Source of the DNA: Neoarius graeffei
Lineage: Eukaryota > Chordata > Actinopteri > Siluriformes > Ariidae
DNA length: 64,000 bases
Direction: 5' to 3'
NCBI RefSeq assembly: GCF_027579695.1
Contig: NC_083571.1
Span: 36,999,943-37,063,942 of the forward strand
Within the stretch, counting starts at the first letter, position 1. Each line of letters starts with the position of its first letter. Below, one piece after another: positions 1-10,879 of this stretch. Position numbers and translations under genes: made by a program. Under the pieces are notes generated by a model, which saw only the letters and a list, made by a program, of their open reading frames with translations, made no database searches and was not told where the DNA came from.

Positions 1-351
1 CACCGTGCCATCCGCCGTTGCCAGCTAAAACTCTATAGTTCAAAGAAGAAGCCGTATCTAAACACGATCCAGAAGCGCAGACGTCTTCTCTGGGCCAAGG
101 CTCATTTAAAATGGACTGTGGCAAAGTGGAAAACTGTTCTGTGGTCAGACGAATCAAAATTTGAAGTTCTTTATGGAAATCAGGGACGCCGTGTCATTCG
201 GACTAAAGAGGAGAAGGACGGCCCAAGTTGTTATCAGCGCTCAGTTCAGAAGCCTGCATCTCTGATGGTATGGGGTTGCATTAGTGCGTGTGGCATGGGC
301 AGCTTACACATCTGGAAAGACACAATCAATGCTGAAAGGTATATCCAGGTC
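1..351 (+). pseudogene. Tc1-like transposase fragment (catalytic domain, 5' and 3' truncated)
   Basis: Open in frame 1 from the window edge to about 351. The translation carries the Tc1 hallmarks: a basic stretch ending in [13 protein letters not shown], then [11 protein letters not shown], which holds the first catalytic Asp, then a block reading [18 protein letters not shown]. The frame stops at 364, where the similarity also ends, so the second Asp and final Asp/Glu of the DDE/DDD triad are absent. The N-terminal DNA-binding part lies outside the window. Dead Tc1/mariner copy. Confident as to family, not subfamily. Confidence 0.85.
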
Positions 352-365
352 ACCCACGTGCAATG

Positions 366-1001
366 AACCGGTGCTACAGGTGCTCTAGCCCCTGCCCCTT
401 TTCTGTTTGCTGTCCAAAGTGCCCTTTTCATAGGGACTGTTTTGTTGTTGTTGTTTTTTTATATTTGTAAAAGATAAGTTAGCTCCAACATCAATATTCT
501 CTACAATTTGACAATAATATATGAAATTATAGATTTATAAAATAACGTTTTTCTATGTAAATGCGGGCATCAATCCGTGACGTCATGCATTCAGTGACCC
601 TCCGTGCAGAAAGCGCATGTAGGCGGTTGACAGTGGGAGACAGTGCGAGGAACGGCATGGCATGGGCGTCGCCACCATTGAATGTGAAGGGGACAATCCC
701 CCTCACATTTCATAATTCTTCGTTTGGACCCCCCCACACACACACACACACATTTAACCAGTGGTGTAGTGGAGATTTTTAAAGTGGGGGTACGCGATTC
801 GTGACGTCATAGATTTGATATCATGTCAGAAGCGGTAGCCTTTGTTTGGTCGCCTATGTTTGGTATGAATGATTTGTATAAATGTTACGTTCTTTTAACA
901 ACACAAGAGGGCACAAGAAGACACTTTTTTTCAGACATTTTTATGTGTGCAATTTTCATTCGTGTTTGTCAGTACAGCCCAACTGTTATGGCGAAAAGCC
1001 G
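366..1001. other. Unassigned intergenic DNA
   Basis: AT-rich sequence with two short segments containing CGTGACGTCAT (about 577 and 799) and a short CA run near 735-752. No supported gene. The sequence from about 755 (CAGTGGTGTAGTGG) could be the edge of another transposon, but no partner end was found. Confidence 0.3.
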
Positions 1002-1012
1002 CGGTTTATTTT

Positions 1013-1370
1013 CTCATTCTCTAGCCGCTTTATCCTTCTACAGGGTCGCAGGCAAGCTGGAGCCTATCCCAGCTGACTACGGGCGAAAGGCGGGGTACAC
1101 CCTGGACAAGTCGCCAGGTCATCACAGGGCTGACACATAGACAACCATTCACACTCACATTCACACCTACGGTCAATTTAGAGTCACCAGTTAACCTAAC
1201 CTGCATGTCTTTGGACTGTGGGGGAAACCGGAGCACCCGGAGGAAACCCACGCGGACACGGGGAGAACATGCAAACTCCGCACAGAAAGGCCCTCGCCGG
1301 CCACGGGGCTCGAACCCAGACCTTCTTGCTGTGAGGCGACAGCACTAACCACTACACCACCGTGCCGCCA
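1013..1370 (-). mobile_element. tRNA-derived SINE (V-SINE/HE1/Mermaid type), copy 1
   Basis: Reverse-oriented copy: tRNA-like head at the right end (complement of GGCGGCACGGTGGTGTAG, with A and B box-like segments), conserved central block, tail at left. Flanked by an 11-bp direct repeat CGGTTTATTTT at 1002-1012 and 1371-1381, the target-site duplication. Confidence 0.9.
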
Positions 1371-1381
1371 CGGTTTATTTT

Positions 1382-2053
1382 GTCTCTAATAAATATGCCG
1401 AAATGGCTAAAGAGGAACAAATTCGCCTTCTCCTTCCGAATGCATCGTCGTAGACAGCACCACTCTGCTGCTGGAACTCAACATAAACCTTGCATAGGTT
1501 TAACATGGACTATCAGGCGTGAAGCCAAAATATTGGAAATTATGATACACAAACACCTTTGTTCATGTTCGATTCATGTTCATTTGAGCCGAGCTGCATT
1601 CGGAATTCGATATTTTTACTAGCCTACTTACTGCCGTGGCAACAGCTACAGCATGTGTCCAGAAGTTCAAAAAAAAGTCACGTCACTCACTCACATCGCA
1701 TACAAACCAGCAATGGGCTGAAATTTATTATAAAAGGCACCAATCGAATAAATCAAGCATTTAGTCTGGCGCGATTGAGGCACCTGCGTATACAAAATAC
1801 ATGACACGCAGCCATTGGGTTAAGCCCTACCATGCACTCCTTCTTAAAGACTTGAGTATTTCTTTAAATTTATTGTCATTTCACATTTTTGGATGTACAA
1901 CAAAACACTAAACAGGAAGGCCACAAAGATTATGAATTTCAAATCATATATATAATACAGTATGTGGTGAAGTTATCTGCGTAAGGATGACCAGGCAGGC
2001 GATTATATCAGTTCTGTTGCCCTCTCGGTGCTGCTACCATGAACGCCCGGAAA
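1382..2053. other. Unassigned intergenic DNA
   Basis: No recognisable gene or repeat head. Contains only short frames without family motifs. Confidence 0.3.

Positions 2054-2054
<1 letters not shown>

Positions 2055-2116
<62 letters not shown>
2055..2116. repeat. (CA)n then (GA)n microsatellite
   Basis: About 48 bp of CA repeats followed by about 14 bp of GA repeats. Confidence 0.95.
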
Positions 2117-2254
2117 CCCTACTGTTATTATTAGGCTATTCAAAATCATAGGCCCATACTGAGCAAAAATCGCATTAGAACTTCAAAGATCATAAAGCAT
2201 TAAACCGACAGATGGCGGAGTCAACCGTTTACATAATTCTAATATCTCGGCTGC

Positions 2255-2642
2255 GGGGCGGCACGGTGGTGTAGTGGTTAGCGCTGTCGCCTCACAGCAA
2301 GAAGGTCTGGGTTCGAGCCCCGTGGCCGGCGAGGGCCTTTCTGTGTGGAGTTTGCATGTTCTCCCCGTGTCCGCGTGGGTTTCCTCCGGGTGCTCCGGTT
2401 TCCCCCACAGTCCAAAGACATGCAGGTTAGGTTAACTGGTGACTCTAAATTGACCGTAGGTGCGAATGTGAGTGTGAATGGTTGTCTGTGTCTATGTGTC
2501 AGCCCTGTGATGACCTGGCGACTTGTCCAGGGTGTACCCCGCCTTTCACCCGTAGTCAGCTGGGATAGGCTCCAGCTTGCCTGCGACCCTGTAGAACAGG
2601 ATAAAGCAGCTAGAGATAATGAGATGAGATGAGATGAGATGA
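2255..2642 (+). mobile_element. tRNA-derived SINE, copy 2
   Basis: Full-length forward copy from GGGCGGCACGG through the B box (GGTTCGAGCCCCG), central domain and a tail of four GATGA/GAGAT repeats. No clear target-site duplication seen. Confidence 0.9.
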
Positions 2643-2926
2643 GGTCCTGCTAAAGATTTCAATAAATCTGTAGTTTTGTAAATTCTCCTTACTTAAACAA
2701 ACAACCCCCACACACAACCCCTCCCCCCACAAAAACAAGCAAACAAACAATATACACATCATTTTCTAGGATCATATTATAGTATTAGGTATTTATTCAT
2801 TTGTTTTTAATAAAATATGATTTTCCTACCTCTAAAATGTGTTTAGAGGTTGTTAGCATTCCAGAACTAGTTTTAGCTTAGTGGTAATACTTCAGAAAGT
2901 TGCTGAGTCAGTAGTGATTACAATTA

Positions 2927-3313
2927 ATTCATCTCATCTCATCTCATCTCATCATCTCTAGCCGCTTTATCCTTCTACAGGGTCGCAGGCAAGCTGGAGC
3001 CTATCCCAGCTGACTACGGGCGAAAGGCGGGGTACACCCTGGACAAGTCGCCAGGTCATCACAGGGCTGACACATAGACACAGACAACCATTCACACTCA
3101 CATTCACACCTACGGTCAATTTAGAGTCACCAGTTAACCTAACCTGCATGTCTTTGGACTGTGGGGGAAACCGGAGCACCCGGAGGAAACCCACGCGGAC
3201 ACGGGGAGAACATGCAAACTCCACACAGAAAGGCCCTCGCCGGCCACGGGGCTCGAACCCGGACCTTCTTGCTGTGAGGCGACAGCGCTAACCACTACAC
3301 CACCATGCCGCCT
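2927..3313 (-). mobile_element. tRNA-derived SINE, copy 3
   Basis: Full-length reverse copy, tail (CATCT repeats) at left, tRNA-like head at right. Possible imperfect 10-bp duplication ATTACAATTA (2917-2926) / ATTACTATTA (3314-3323). Confidence 0.88.
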
Positions 3314-3324
3314 ATTACTATTAT

Positions 3325-3690
3325 AGTGCATATGATGCACTGCTCCATGCTGACCAGCAGGGGGAGACAAACACTGTAACGGCACAGAGCCGGGTTGCCA
3401 GATCACGTTTAATTACAGTATAATGAGTGGTTTTGAGTGACTTTTACTGTCTTTTTATTATTTTTGTCAGTCATACGTTCTGAATGTAAGACATAAATGA
3501 TAAAACAAACAAACAACCTATTGAATAGTTTCAGATTTTAGGTGCTTAATATGTCTGGAATTTTATTCACAGCTGATGAATTTTTGTTACTCAATAAACT
3601 TATTGACAAAATGTAATTATTAAATTTAAAAAAAGATTTAAAAATTATCAACTAAATATAATGGATATAAAAATAAATATCCTGCATTTA
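3325..3690. other. Unassigned AT-rich DNA
   Basis: No gene or repeat head recognised; AT-rich sequence leading into the CTAT microsatellite. Confidence 0.3.
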
Positions 3691-3691
3691 C

Positions 3692-3692
3692 A

Positions 3693-3767
<75 letters not shown>
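3692..3767. repeat. (CTAT)n tetranucleotide microsatellite
   Basis: About 19 nearly perfect tetranucleotide repeats. Confidence 0.97.
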
Positions 3768-3970
3768 ATCATAAATATACTGTATGTACTTCAATTAAAA
3801 AAAATTACTTTGCATCTATTTATTTATTTATTTTTAATTATAAATATATTGAACGCACTTAAATGAAAAAATAAAATTTACTTTGCACTTATTTATTTGT
3901 TTGTTTGTTTATATCTAATTATAAAAATACTGTATGTACTTAATTTTCAAAAGTTAAAATTACATAGCCC

Positions 3971-3971
<1 letters not shown>

Positions 3972-4038
<67 letters not shown>
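3972..4038. repeat. (CTAT)n tetranucleotide microsatellite, second tract
   Basis: About 16-17 repeats. The 200 bp between this and the first tract contains related degenerate blocks (TTTATTT and CTGTATGTACTT recurring), suggesting local duplication. Confidence 0.97.
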
Positions 4039-4039
4039 A

Positions 4040-4860
4040 ATGTCCTGAAAATACTCACTTTATATATAAACTGATAAATTAACTGAATAAATAAAATAAC
4101 TCAGAAAATAAACTAATAGAATAAACTTTTCTTTTTGTTCTCATCCAAAAACACTGATCTGGTTGTGAGTTTGTTAAAGTTGTGATGAGGGAAGTTAGCT
4201 TGTGAACATAGGTGACTGTAGCTACATTATTAGCTCAGTTCACTGAATCAGCCACTGATTTTTGATTCATTTTTTCAGTGAGTGACTCTGTGACTTTATT
4301 AATGATGGTGGATTTTACAAAAGAAAAGGTTTATAACACTTTCAGCTTTGAGGGAATAAATCGGGGACCAGAAGTGACATCAGGGAAAGTTGCGGTTATT
4401 CAGAGTCGGGTTCCACACCTGCTCCAGGGCCACAGTCAGGTTATTAAAATGAGCTGTGTGATAAATCGAGGTCATGAAATGGTAACGCGTGAGCGGGACG
4501 TAGCTGATTTGATCGCATTTTGAAGTTGATATTCTGAATTGATGAGTGAATAAAGCGATGCGGTTGTTAATTCCATGCAGTTTTCCTATAAAGTGATGAC
4601 ATGTTGAAGCTGCAGCTGTACTGTGGTCATCAAACTGTCACACAGTGAATGCTGGACTTAACGCTGCTCCTCACTCAAGCTGATATCACACAAGAAACAT
4701 CATGTGCTTAAACAGAAGGCCAGGATCGCATGCAACTAAGACACGCCTTTGTTTTATACCAACTCTGCTGGAGACACTCACACCTGAGAACACAGTATTA
4801 TACAAATATCTGTTAATAATTAACGCTTCATCTACTTATCAGTGAGCATAGTGATGAGTT
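4040..4860. other. Unassigned DNA upstream of the Kazal inhibitor gene
   Basis: No recognised family. Short frames occur (for example 4278-4523, +) but carry no motif. Promoter elements for the downstream gene may lie here; none is clear enough to call. Confidence 0.3.
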
Positions 4861-4861
4861 C

Positions 4862-4886
4862 AGTGTGTGTGTGTGTGTGTGTGTGT
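4862..4886. repeat. (GT)n microsatellite
   Basis: About 12 GT repeats, 85 bp upstream of the Kazal gene start codon. Confidence 0.9.
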
Positions 4887-4971
4887 TTGTGTGTGTACAG
4901 GTGTGTGTTTTCCCACCATGCACCATATTTCCCTCTCTGTGAGTGATATGTGGCACCCACTCTCTCTCAGA

Positions 4972-5016
4972 ATGTCTGTTCTTCTTTTCTCCGTGTTAAT
5001 CCTACTAGCTACAGGT

Positions 5017-5055
<39 letters not shown>

Positions 5056-5232
5056 TAATTCTTATTGTGCTTCTAATCTGAAGTTGTTTGACTGGTTTTT
5101 ATGTCAGGATCAGAGGGATCTTCTGAAACTTACAGGAAGGTGGGTGTTACAAAATCTGAGTGTCACAAACGTTTTGGCACTGCTGGTTAGAAAACTTGCA
5201 TCAAATCCTATTAACATTTTTTTTCTATGTTC

Positions 5233-5270
<38 letters not shown>

Positions 5271-8211
5271 AGCCCTACTGCAGTGAAATGGCAGAAATCA
5301 TGGCGTGTCCTATGAACCTGGCTCCAGTGTGTGGCACAGATCAAATCACTTATGCCAACGAGTGCGCCCTGTGTGTGCAGAGACTGTGAGTAACACACAC
5401 ACACACACTGCAAATTTGTATTTTGCATTACATTGGAATTTTATTGACATTTCAATGACAATCTGCTGAATTAATTAAGATCCTTATTTATTAAAGGTTT
5501 TGTATTTATACAAACACATACGCACCTGGCCCCGGCCTACGCCACACCCATAAAATACCTGTGCTGATTTACTGACAGACTCGGTGTCTTTCACATGAAC
5601 AGAATAACATCATGTCTTTAGTACGATTCGCACGGGATAAGTATTACCTATGGACCTCTGGTAATTCGCAATTACCCCCGCACCTCTGTGTTATTGTGTG
5701 GCGCATTCGGACGGGATAAGCAAAAGTCTGTAATTCACTGAATTTACAGACATTGTGACCGGATGTGTCGTAAGTTCACGACATTCTGTTTCGTCTTGTA
5801 GAGATGGGATTTATGGCTCTTTGATGGGATCCGCATCTTTGTGATCCGTTCTTTGAAAAGAGCCGTTCAAAAGACTGGCTCATTTGGCTCTTTTTTAAAA
5901 TATTTATTCAGTTTTAAGAAGACAGTGTCTAAAGAAGCCAGATCCCTCTGCTTAGACAGTGACATCAATATTTCTGGACATACCTTTTATATAAAGCAAC
6001 CTAGACTTACATTATTGTAACCCCTAAACGCTCATAAATAACCATTAAAAAACAATGAGGGCTTCAATGAATGTCCATGCAGAACGGCTTTTCTGTAAAA
6101 AAAAAAAAAGAACCCACTCAAGAACATAGTTATCAAGACGCAAGAATATTTCATAGAAAAACACTTGTTTTACAAAAATATTTAAGTCTGAGATACAAAA
6201 TAGATACAACTACAATAAATATAACACAAGAACTAGTTATCACACAAGAACATTTTAATAGAAAAAAACAAACTTTCTATATTAAAAATATTGAAATTGT
6301 AACAAAAATAGATACAACTAAACAGTCAGATAAATAGATAAAGTTAGAACAAGAACACAAGATTATTTTAATGGGAAAAAACAAACTATTAATGCAAAAA
6401 GTATATTATTATTAGAAAAATAGATACAACTAGACAAACAGATAAATAAAATACACAAAAATAGAACAAACAAAATGACGCTAGAATAAATTAAATGAAC
6501 GTCCGTGCAAAGTAGTTTTCCCACAATATTATCATTAATATCACACATTATAAACTATATACGGGCGGCACGGTGGTGTAGTGGTTAGCGCTGTCGCCTC
6601 ACAGCAAGAAGGTCCTGGGTTTGAGCCCCGTGGCCGGCGAGGGCCTTTCTGTGTGGAGTTTGCATGTTCTCCCCGTGTCCGCGTGGGTTTCCTCCGGGTG
6701 CTCCGGTTTCCCCCACAGTCCAAAGACATGCAGGTTAGGTTAACTGGTGACTCTAAATTGACCGTAGGTGTGAATGTGAGTGTGAATGGTTGTCTGTGTC
6801 TATGTGTCAGCCCTGTGATGACCTGGCGACTTGTCCAGGGTGTACCCCGCCTTTCGCCCGTAGTCAGCTGGGATAGGCTCCAGCTTGCCTGCGACCCTGT
6901 AGAAGGATAAAGCGGCTACAGATAATGAGATGAGATGAGATAAACTATATACAAAACAACTTGAACTATTAGGCAAACAGATAAAACTTGAATAAATAAA
7001 AGGCAAATGCTGTTTAGCCTACTTCTTGTCCTTGGGCAAAAGCTTTTTCATCTGAAACAGTACAGAAAAAGAACGACAGAAAGAACGGCTCCCCCAGCTC
7101 GAGACTCGGTTCTCATCGTTCATGCCTAGGAGCCGTTCAGAAGAATCGGTTCGTTCGCGAACGTCACAACACTAGTAGACAGGAGTTCAAAATGCTTATC
7201 TGGTTCAAATACGGGATAGGCCTACTACCGCTTGCCCCTGAAATGCTGTTTATCAAAATTTTGCCCGTATCCTCCATTATTCACTCCAGAAAAGTACAAG
7301 AGACGCGCGTTTAATAATTACAAACACAGACATGCGCATTCACACGGGACTTGTATTACCACTGGATGTCTGTGTTTTGCCGAAACACAGTAGGTAATTC
7401 GCGGCGGAATTATTACTCGGCAAATTACGGACATGGCGCATTCGCACGGGACTAAGAACTCAGACATTCTCTGCAATTATTCCGAATTACCAGAGGTCCA
7501 CAGGTAATACTTATCCCGTGCGAATAGGGCTTTTGTTGCATGTTTGCTTTTTTGAATATGTAAATTTCATTTATTTCAATGTAAATGCTTAAAATAAGGT
7601 GTGGAGTCAATGCAAATCAGAATTAACTAACTATATATATAAATTAGTCACTCTGGGCCAGAGTTTATGTGTAAATGAATACCGCTGAAGAGCATGTAAT
7701 ACATTTGCATAAACCTATTTATGTTAAAGATAAAAATAAAACCATTAATTCAGTGTAAGTAATGAAGAAATTTCGCAAAATGATGTCAGAACATGTCATA
7801 AAATCACAACATTATTATTATTATTACAACTATACTGTTTTGATGATGATAGAGATTTGAGGCTTTTATACACCATTTGGGAATTTTTCAAACTTCATGT
7901 CGTTAATTTTGTCCTAAATTTATTTTCTCAAATTTTACTTTTTGTGCCGTTTCATGTTCAAGTTGTAGTTTTGCGTCTCAGTTTTCTGCGGCGCTGAAAT
8001 CAACGCAGATTTATTTCCGTTCACGTGAATATTTTACACAGATCAGCTTCTCCAAACTAATCACCTTCAGGAAATGCTCATCATAACTTCCTGTTTAGCA
8101 AACCGTCAGTAACTGTGACACAGAATAAACTGTAATACTCCTGTCTTCTCTGTTTCTCTCTGCAGGAAAAGCAAGACGGCTATCTTAATCGCCAAAGATG
8201 GCAGCTGCTAA
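4972..8211 (+). CDS. Kazal-type serine protease inhibitor (SPINK-like), 4 coding exons
   Basis: Coding exons are 4972-5014, 5108-5139, 5273-5385 and 8166-8211 (stop TAA), all with GT-AG borders and compatible phases. Together they give 77 residues. Residues 1-15 are a hydrophobic signal peptide (MSVLLFSVLILLATG). One Kazal domain follows with six cysteines spaced C-x8-C-x7-C-x10-C-x2-C-x17-C and the family Tyr in the VCGTDQITYANEC block. The residue two after the second Cys, the usual P1 reactive-site position, is Met, so elastase- or chymotrypsin-like targets are more likely than trypsin (inference). The product should be secreted. CA/GT microsatellites abut exon 1's donor and both ends of exon 3. 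The last intron (2.8 kb) carries a TIR element with a nested SINE. A TCTCTCAG directly before the ATG could be an acceptor of a 5' UTR intron. No orthologue was assigned. Confidence 0.88.
5017..5051. repeat. (CA)n microsatellite next to exon 1 donor
   Basis: About 17 CA repeats starting at the GTAAA of the Kazal exon 1 splice donor. Confidence 0.95.
5236..5269. repeat. (GT)n microsatellite forming the exon 3 acceptor tract
   Basis: About 16 GT repeats ending directly in CAG, the exon 3 acceptor. The repeat replaces the usual polypyrimidine tract. Confidence 0.95.
5803..7175. mobile_element. Possible hAT-like element nested in the TIR element
   Basis: The left part (about 5803-5895: GAGATGGGA, GGCTCTTT, GAGCCGTTC) and the right part (about 7060-7175: AGAACGGCTCC, GAGCCGTTCAGAAG, then GAACGTCACAACACT) share inverted GAGCCGTTC-type motifs typical of some fish hAT ends. 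The ends are not well enough preserved to fix borders. The interior is A-rich without coding. Confidence 0.35.
6563..6939 (+). mobile_element. tRNA-derived SINE, copy 4
   Basis: Full-length forward copy with a short GATGAGATGAG tail. Flanked by a perfect 13-bp target-site duplication ATAAACTATATAC (6550-6562 and 6940-6952), so it inserted recently into the older TIR element. Confidence 0.95.
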
Positions 8212-8259
8212 TTTCCTTTAACGATGCAGCGTTGCTACAAAAAAAAACAAACGAATCTC

Positions 8260-8265
8260 ATTAAA
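8260..8265 (+). terminator. Polyadenylation signal ATTAAA for the Kazal gene
   Basis: ATTAAA lies 49 bp after the stop codon, a typical distance for a short 3' UTR. Confidence 0.6.
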
Positions 8266-8599
8266 GCATTGAAATGGTTCTGTGACTTGATCATTCTTTC
8301 AGTTTAAAAAGGTTCAAGAGTTTCTCTCAGTATGACTCACTGAACAGTGAGGGTTTTTGAGACACGCCCATACTTACTAATTAGACACATAATTTCCAGG
8401 TGTGTTTAGAAAATGTATTTAATTAAATCACAAACACAAAGCCTCAAATGACTCAGTGGTGGAGATCAGACACAGAGAGGCAAATAGAGGGAGTCGAGAA
8501 CAATTTCACCTTTAATCCCGATACAGCAGGTCATGAGATTCAGACCATATTGCTCAGATTCTTACACTGCATAGAAAAACACACAATTGTCCTGTTTTA
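8266..8599. other. Unassigned DNA downstream of the Kazal gene
   Basis: No gene, repeat or RNA recognised. Confidence 0.3.
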
Positions 8600-8965
8600 A
8601 TGTATATCTGTGTATCTATGTGGTGAACAGAAGGTTGTGAGTTTAAATCCCAGCACTGACAAAGAATCACTGCTGAGCCCCTCAGAAAGGACCCTTCATC
8701 CATAAACATTTTAAAACATCTTTAAAATTAAAGCTTTGTTCAAGTGATCATAAGGTTGTGAGTGCAAATCCTAACCCTGACAAAGAGGCAACACTGGGTC
8801 TCTAAGTAAAGGCCCTTAAGCCATAACTGCTTTGCTTTTTATGTATGTATTTTTTTTTTTATTATGGCTCTGTTCTAATGACCAGAAGGTTATGAATTCG
8901 AATTCCAACACTGACAGACAGCCACTGTTAGGCCCCTGAGAAACAGTGCTTAATCCATGCTGAGC
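8600..8965. repeat. Degenerate ~120-bp tandem repeat with tRNA B-box-like motif
   Basis: Three diverged units each contain a form of AAGGTTGTGAGTTCAAATCC, then CACTGACAAAG and GGCCCTTAA-like blocks (about 8630, 8748, 8878). The first motif resembles a tRNA B box, pointing to a tRNA-related SINE family distinct from the nine listed copies. The same motif recurs at 26758-27000. Confidence 0.6.
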
Positions 8966-9076
8966 CCATAAGCAAAGTCCTGGTACAAATTCAGCTGTAA
9001 TATATAGATTTAGGCACTGCCTAAAAGCGAAGCTCCCATCTGTTTCTGGGTTGAAGAATTTTCTTATAACCAGCCT

Positions 9077-9436
9077 GGGTGGCATGATGGTGTAGTGGTT
9101 AGCACTGTTACCTCACAGCAAGAAGGTCCGGGTTCGAGCCCTGTGGCCGGCGAGGGCCTTTCTGTGCAGAGTTTGCATGTTCTCCCTGTGTGTTTCCTCC
9201 GGGTGCTCCGGTTTCCCCCACAGTCCAAAGACATGCAGGTTAGGTTAACTGGTGACTCTAAATTGAGCGTAGGTGTGAATGTGAGTGTGAATGGTTGTCT
9301 GTGTCTATGTGCAGCCCTGTGTTGACTTGTCCAGGATGTACCCCGCCTTTCACCTGTAGTCAGCTGGGATAAGCTCCAGCTTGCCTGTGACCCTGTAGAA
9401 CAGGATAAAGCGGCTAGAGGTAATGAGATGAATGAC
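9077..9436 (+). mobile_element. tRNA-derived SINE, copy 5
   Basis: Forward copy, more diverged (GGTGGCATGATGG head), with small deletions in the central domain. Flanked by an 11-bp duplication with one mismatch: ATAACCAGCCT (9066-9076) and ATAATCAGCCT (9437-9447). Confidence 0.88.
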
Positions 9437-9474
9437 ATAATCAGCCTCTTTTGTTTTATTTCTTTACCGGCTAA

Positions 9475-9999
9475 GGGCCTCTGCATGCTCTTGCGACAAG
9501 GCTTTCGCAGATAGCTTTTCGCAGACAGTTGTAATTTATCGTTGAGCGGGGAGTAATAGGCATGCGCGATGTTATTCACCGCCACAACGCAAGGGGGCGC
9601 GAAGTCGCAAAATCGCTAGGAGTAGTTGGTGGGTGTGGTTAGTGGAGTGTTTATCCTCCGGTTACTTATAATGACTAGAACTGGAGTCGTATAGATATAC
9701 GTACTTCCTCACTTCCTCGATCAACTGCTCTTCGTGCTGCTCCATCTTCGCTCGTGTTTTTAAAAATGGCGGCTGTGAAAACAAACCAAACCGGGAAAGT
9801 AGGGAAGCGGAAGTGCGTGTACAGCGGATGTAGAGTGGACCAATCAGAGCCCTCTTGTCTGCGATGCTGTCTGCGAGGCTTCTGTGGTGGTCACAATTTT
9901 TGGGAGGTGCGCGCAGAGCGTCTGCGAAGGTGGGGGGGCTACGCAGACACTATCTGTGACGCCGTCTGCGAGGACTGGGTAGTCAGCATAAATTGGCCT
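9475..9999. mobile_element. PIF/Harbinger-like MITE
   Basis: Ends GGGCCTCTGCATGCTC (left) and the complement of AGGCCAATTTATGCTGA (right) form imperfect inverted repeats. They are flanked by TAA on both sides (9472-9474 and 10000-10002), the 3-bp duplication typical of this superfamily. The interior carries many TCGCAGA/TCTGCGA subterminal repeats in both orientations. A frame beginning MAAVKTNQTGKVGKRK (from about 9766) may be a relic of an element-encoded first exon; no transposase is seen. Confidence 0.65.
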
Positions 10000-10000
10000 T

Positions 10001-10504
10001 AACACTGGCCACTAGGCGGTGTGTGTGACTGGTAATTACTAACACTGGCCACTAGGCAGTGTGTGTGATTGGTAATTACTAACACTGGCCACTAGGCAGT
10101 GTGTGTGATTGGTAATTACTAACACTGGCCACTAGGCAGTGTGTGTGATTGGTAATTACTAACACTGGCCACTAGGCGGTGTGTATGACTGGTAATTACT
10201 AACACTGGCCACTAGGCAGTGTGTATGACTGGTAATTACTAACACTGGCCACTAGGCAGTGTGTATGACTGGTAATTACTAACACTGGCCACTAGGCAGT
10301 GTGTATGACTGGTAATTACTAACACTGGCCACTAGGCGGTGTGTGTGACTGGTAATTGCTAACACTGGCCACTAGGCGGCGTGTATGACTGGTAATTACT
10401 AACACTGGCCACTAGGCGGTGTGTGTGACTGGCAATTACTAACACTGGCCACTAGGCGGCGTGTGTGACTGGTAATTACTAACACTGGCCACTAGGAGGT
10501 GTGT
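10001..10504. repeat. 40-bp minisatellite, about 12.5 units
   Basis: Units start AACACTGGCCACTAGGCGGT at exact 40-bp steps (10001, 10041, up to 10481) with only a few substitutions such as GGCGGT/GGCAGT. The array begins exactly at the right edge of the Harbinger-like MITE and is interrupted by a SINE. A remnant continues at 10880-10915. Confidence 0.95.
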
Positions 10505-10879
10505 CTTATCTCATATCATCTGTAGCCGCTTTATCCGGTTCTACAGGGTCGCAGGCAAGCTGGAGCCTATCCCAGCTGACTACGGGCGAAAGGCAGGGTA
10601 CACCCTGGACAAGTCGCCAGGTCATCACAGGGCTGACACATAGACACAGACAACCATTCACACTCACATTCACACCTACGGTCAATTTAGAGTCACCAGT
10701 TAACCTAACCTGCATGTCTTTGGACTGTGGGGGAAACCGGAGCACCCGGAGGAAACCCACGCGGACACGGGGAGAACATGCAAACTCCACACAGAAAGGC
10801 CCTAGCCGGCCACGGGGCTCAAACCCGGACCTTCTTGCTGTGAGGCGACAGCGCTAACCACTACACCACCGTGCCGCCT
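10505..10879 (-). mobile_element. tRNA-derived SINE, copy 6, inserted in the minisatellite
   Basis: Reverse full-length copy. GGTGTGT flanks both sides, and the 40-bp unit resumes after the element, so the SINE is younger than the array. Confidence 0.92.

Larger units (their letters stand above)
5626..7525. mobile_element. Non-autonomous DNA transposon with about 45-bp terminal inverted repeats
   Basis: The left end (ATTCGCACGGGATAAGTATT at 5626, then ACCTATGGACCTCTGGTAATTCG) is repeated inverted at the right end (to 7525) with very few mismatches. Related subterminal motifs (GCGCATTCGCACGGGA-like) recur at about 5701, 7335 and 7436. No transposase coding is seen. The element lies in the last intron of the Kazal gene and has been invaded by a SINE and probably by another element. 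The superfamily cannot be assigned by eye, and the target-site duplication is unclear. Confidence 0.75.

Noticed and set aside
2255-2330. tRNA gene at the SINE head
   Set aside because: A and B boxes are present but the sequence does not fold as a full tRNA and continues into the SINE body; it is a SINE promoter.
2345-2632. Frames of 85-140 codons inside SINE copies (also at 2967, 6581, 9064, 10506, 39301, 41727, 47462)
   Set aside because: All are translations of the same non-coding tRNA-derived SINE in different frames.
4278-4523. 81-codon + strand frame upstream of the Kazal gene
   Set aside because: No recognisable domain and no splice or promoter support.
6071-6337. 88-codon Lys/Ile/Thr-rich + strand frame
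   Set aside because: A-rich, repetitive interior of a non-autonomous transposon; no motif.
10001-10504. CRISPR array, suggested by regular 40-bp spacing
   Set aside because: The whole 40-bp unit repeats without unique spacers, in a eukaryotic genome; it is a minisatellite.
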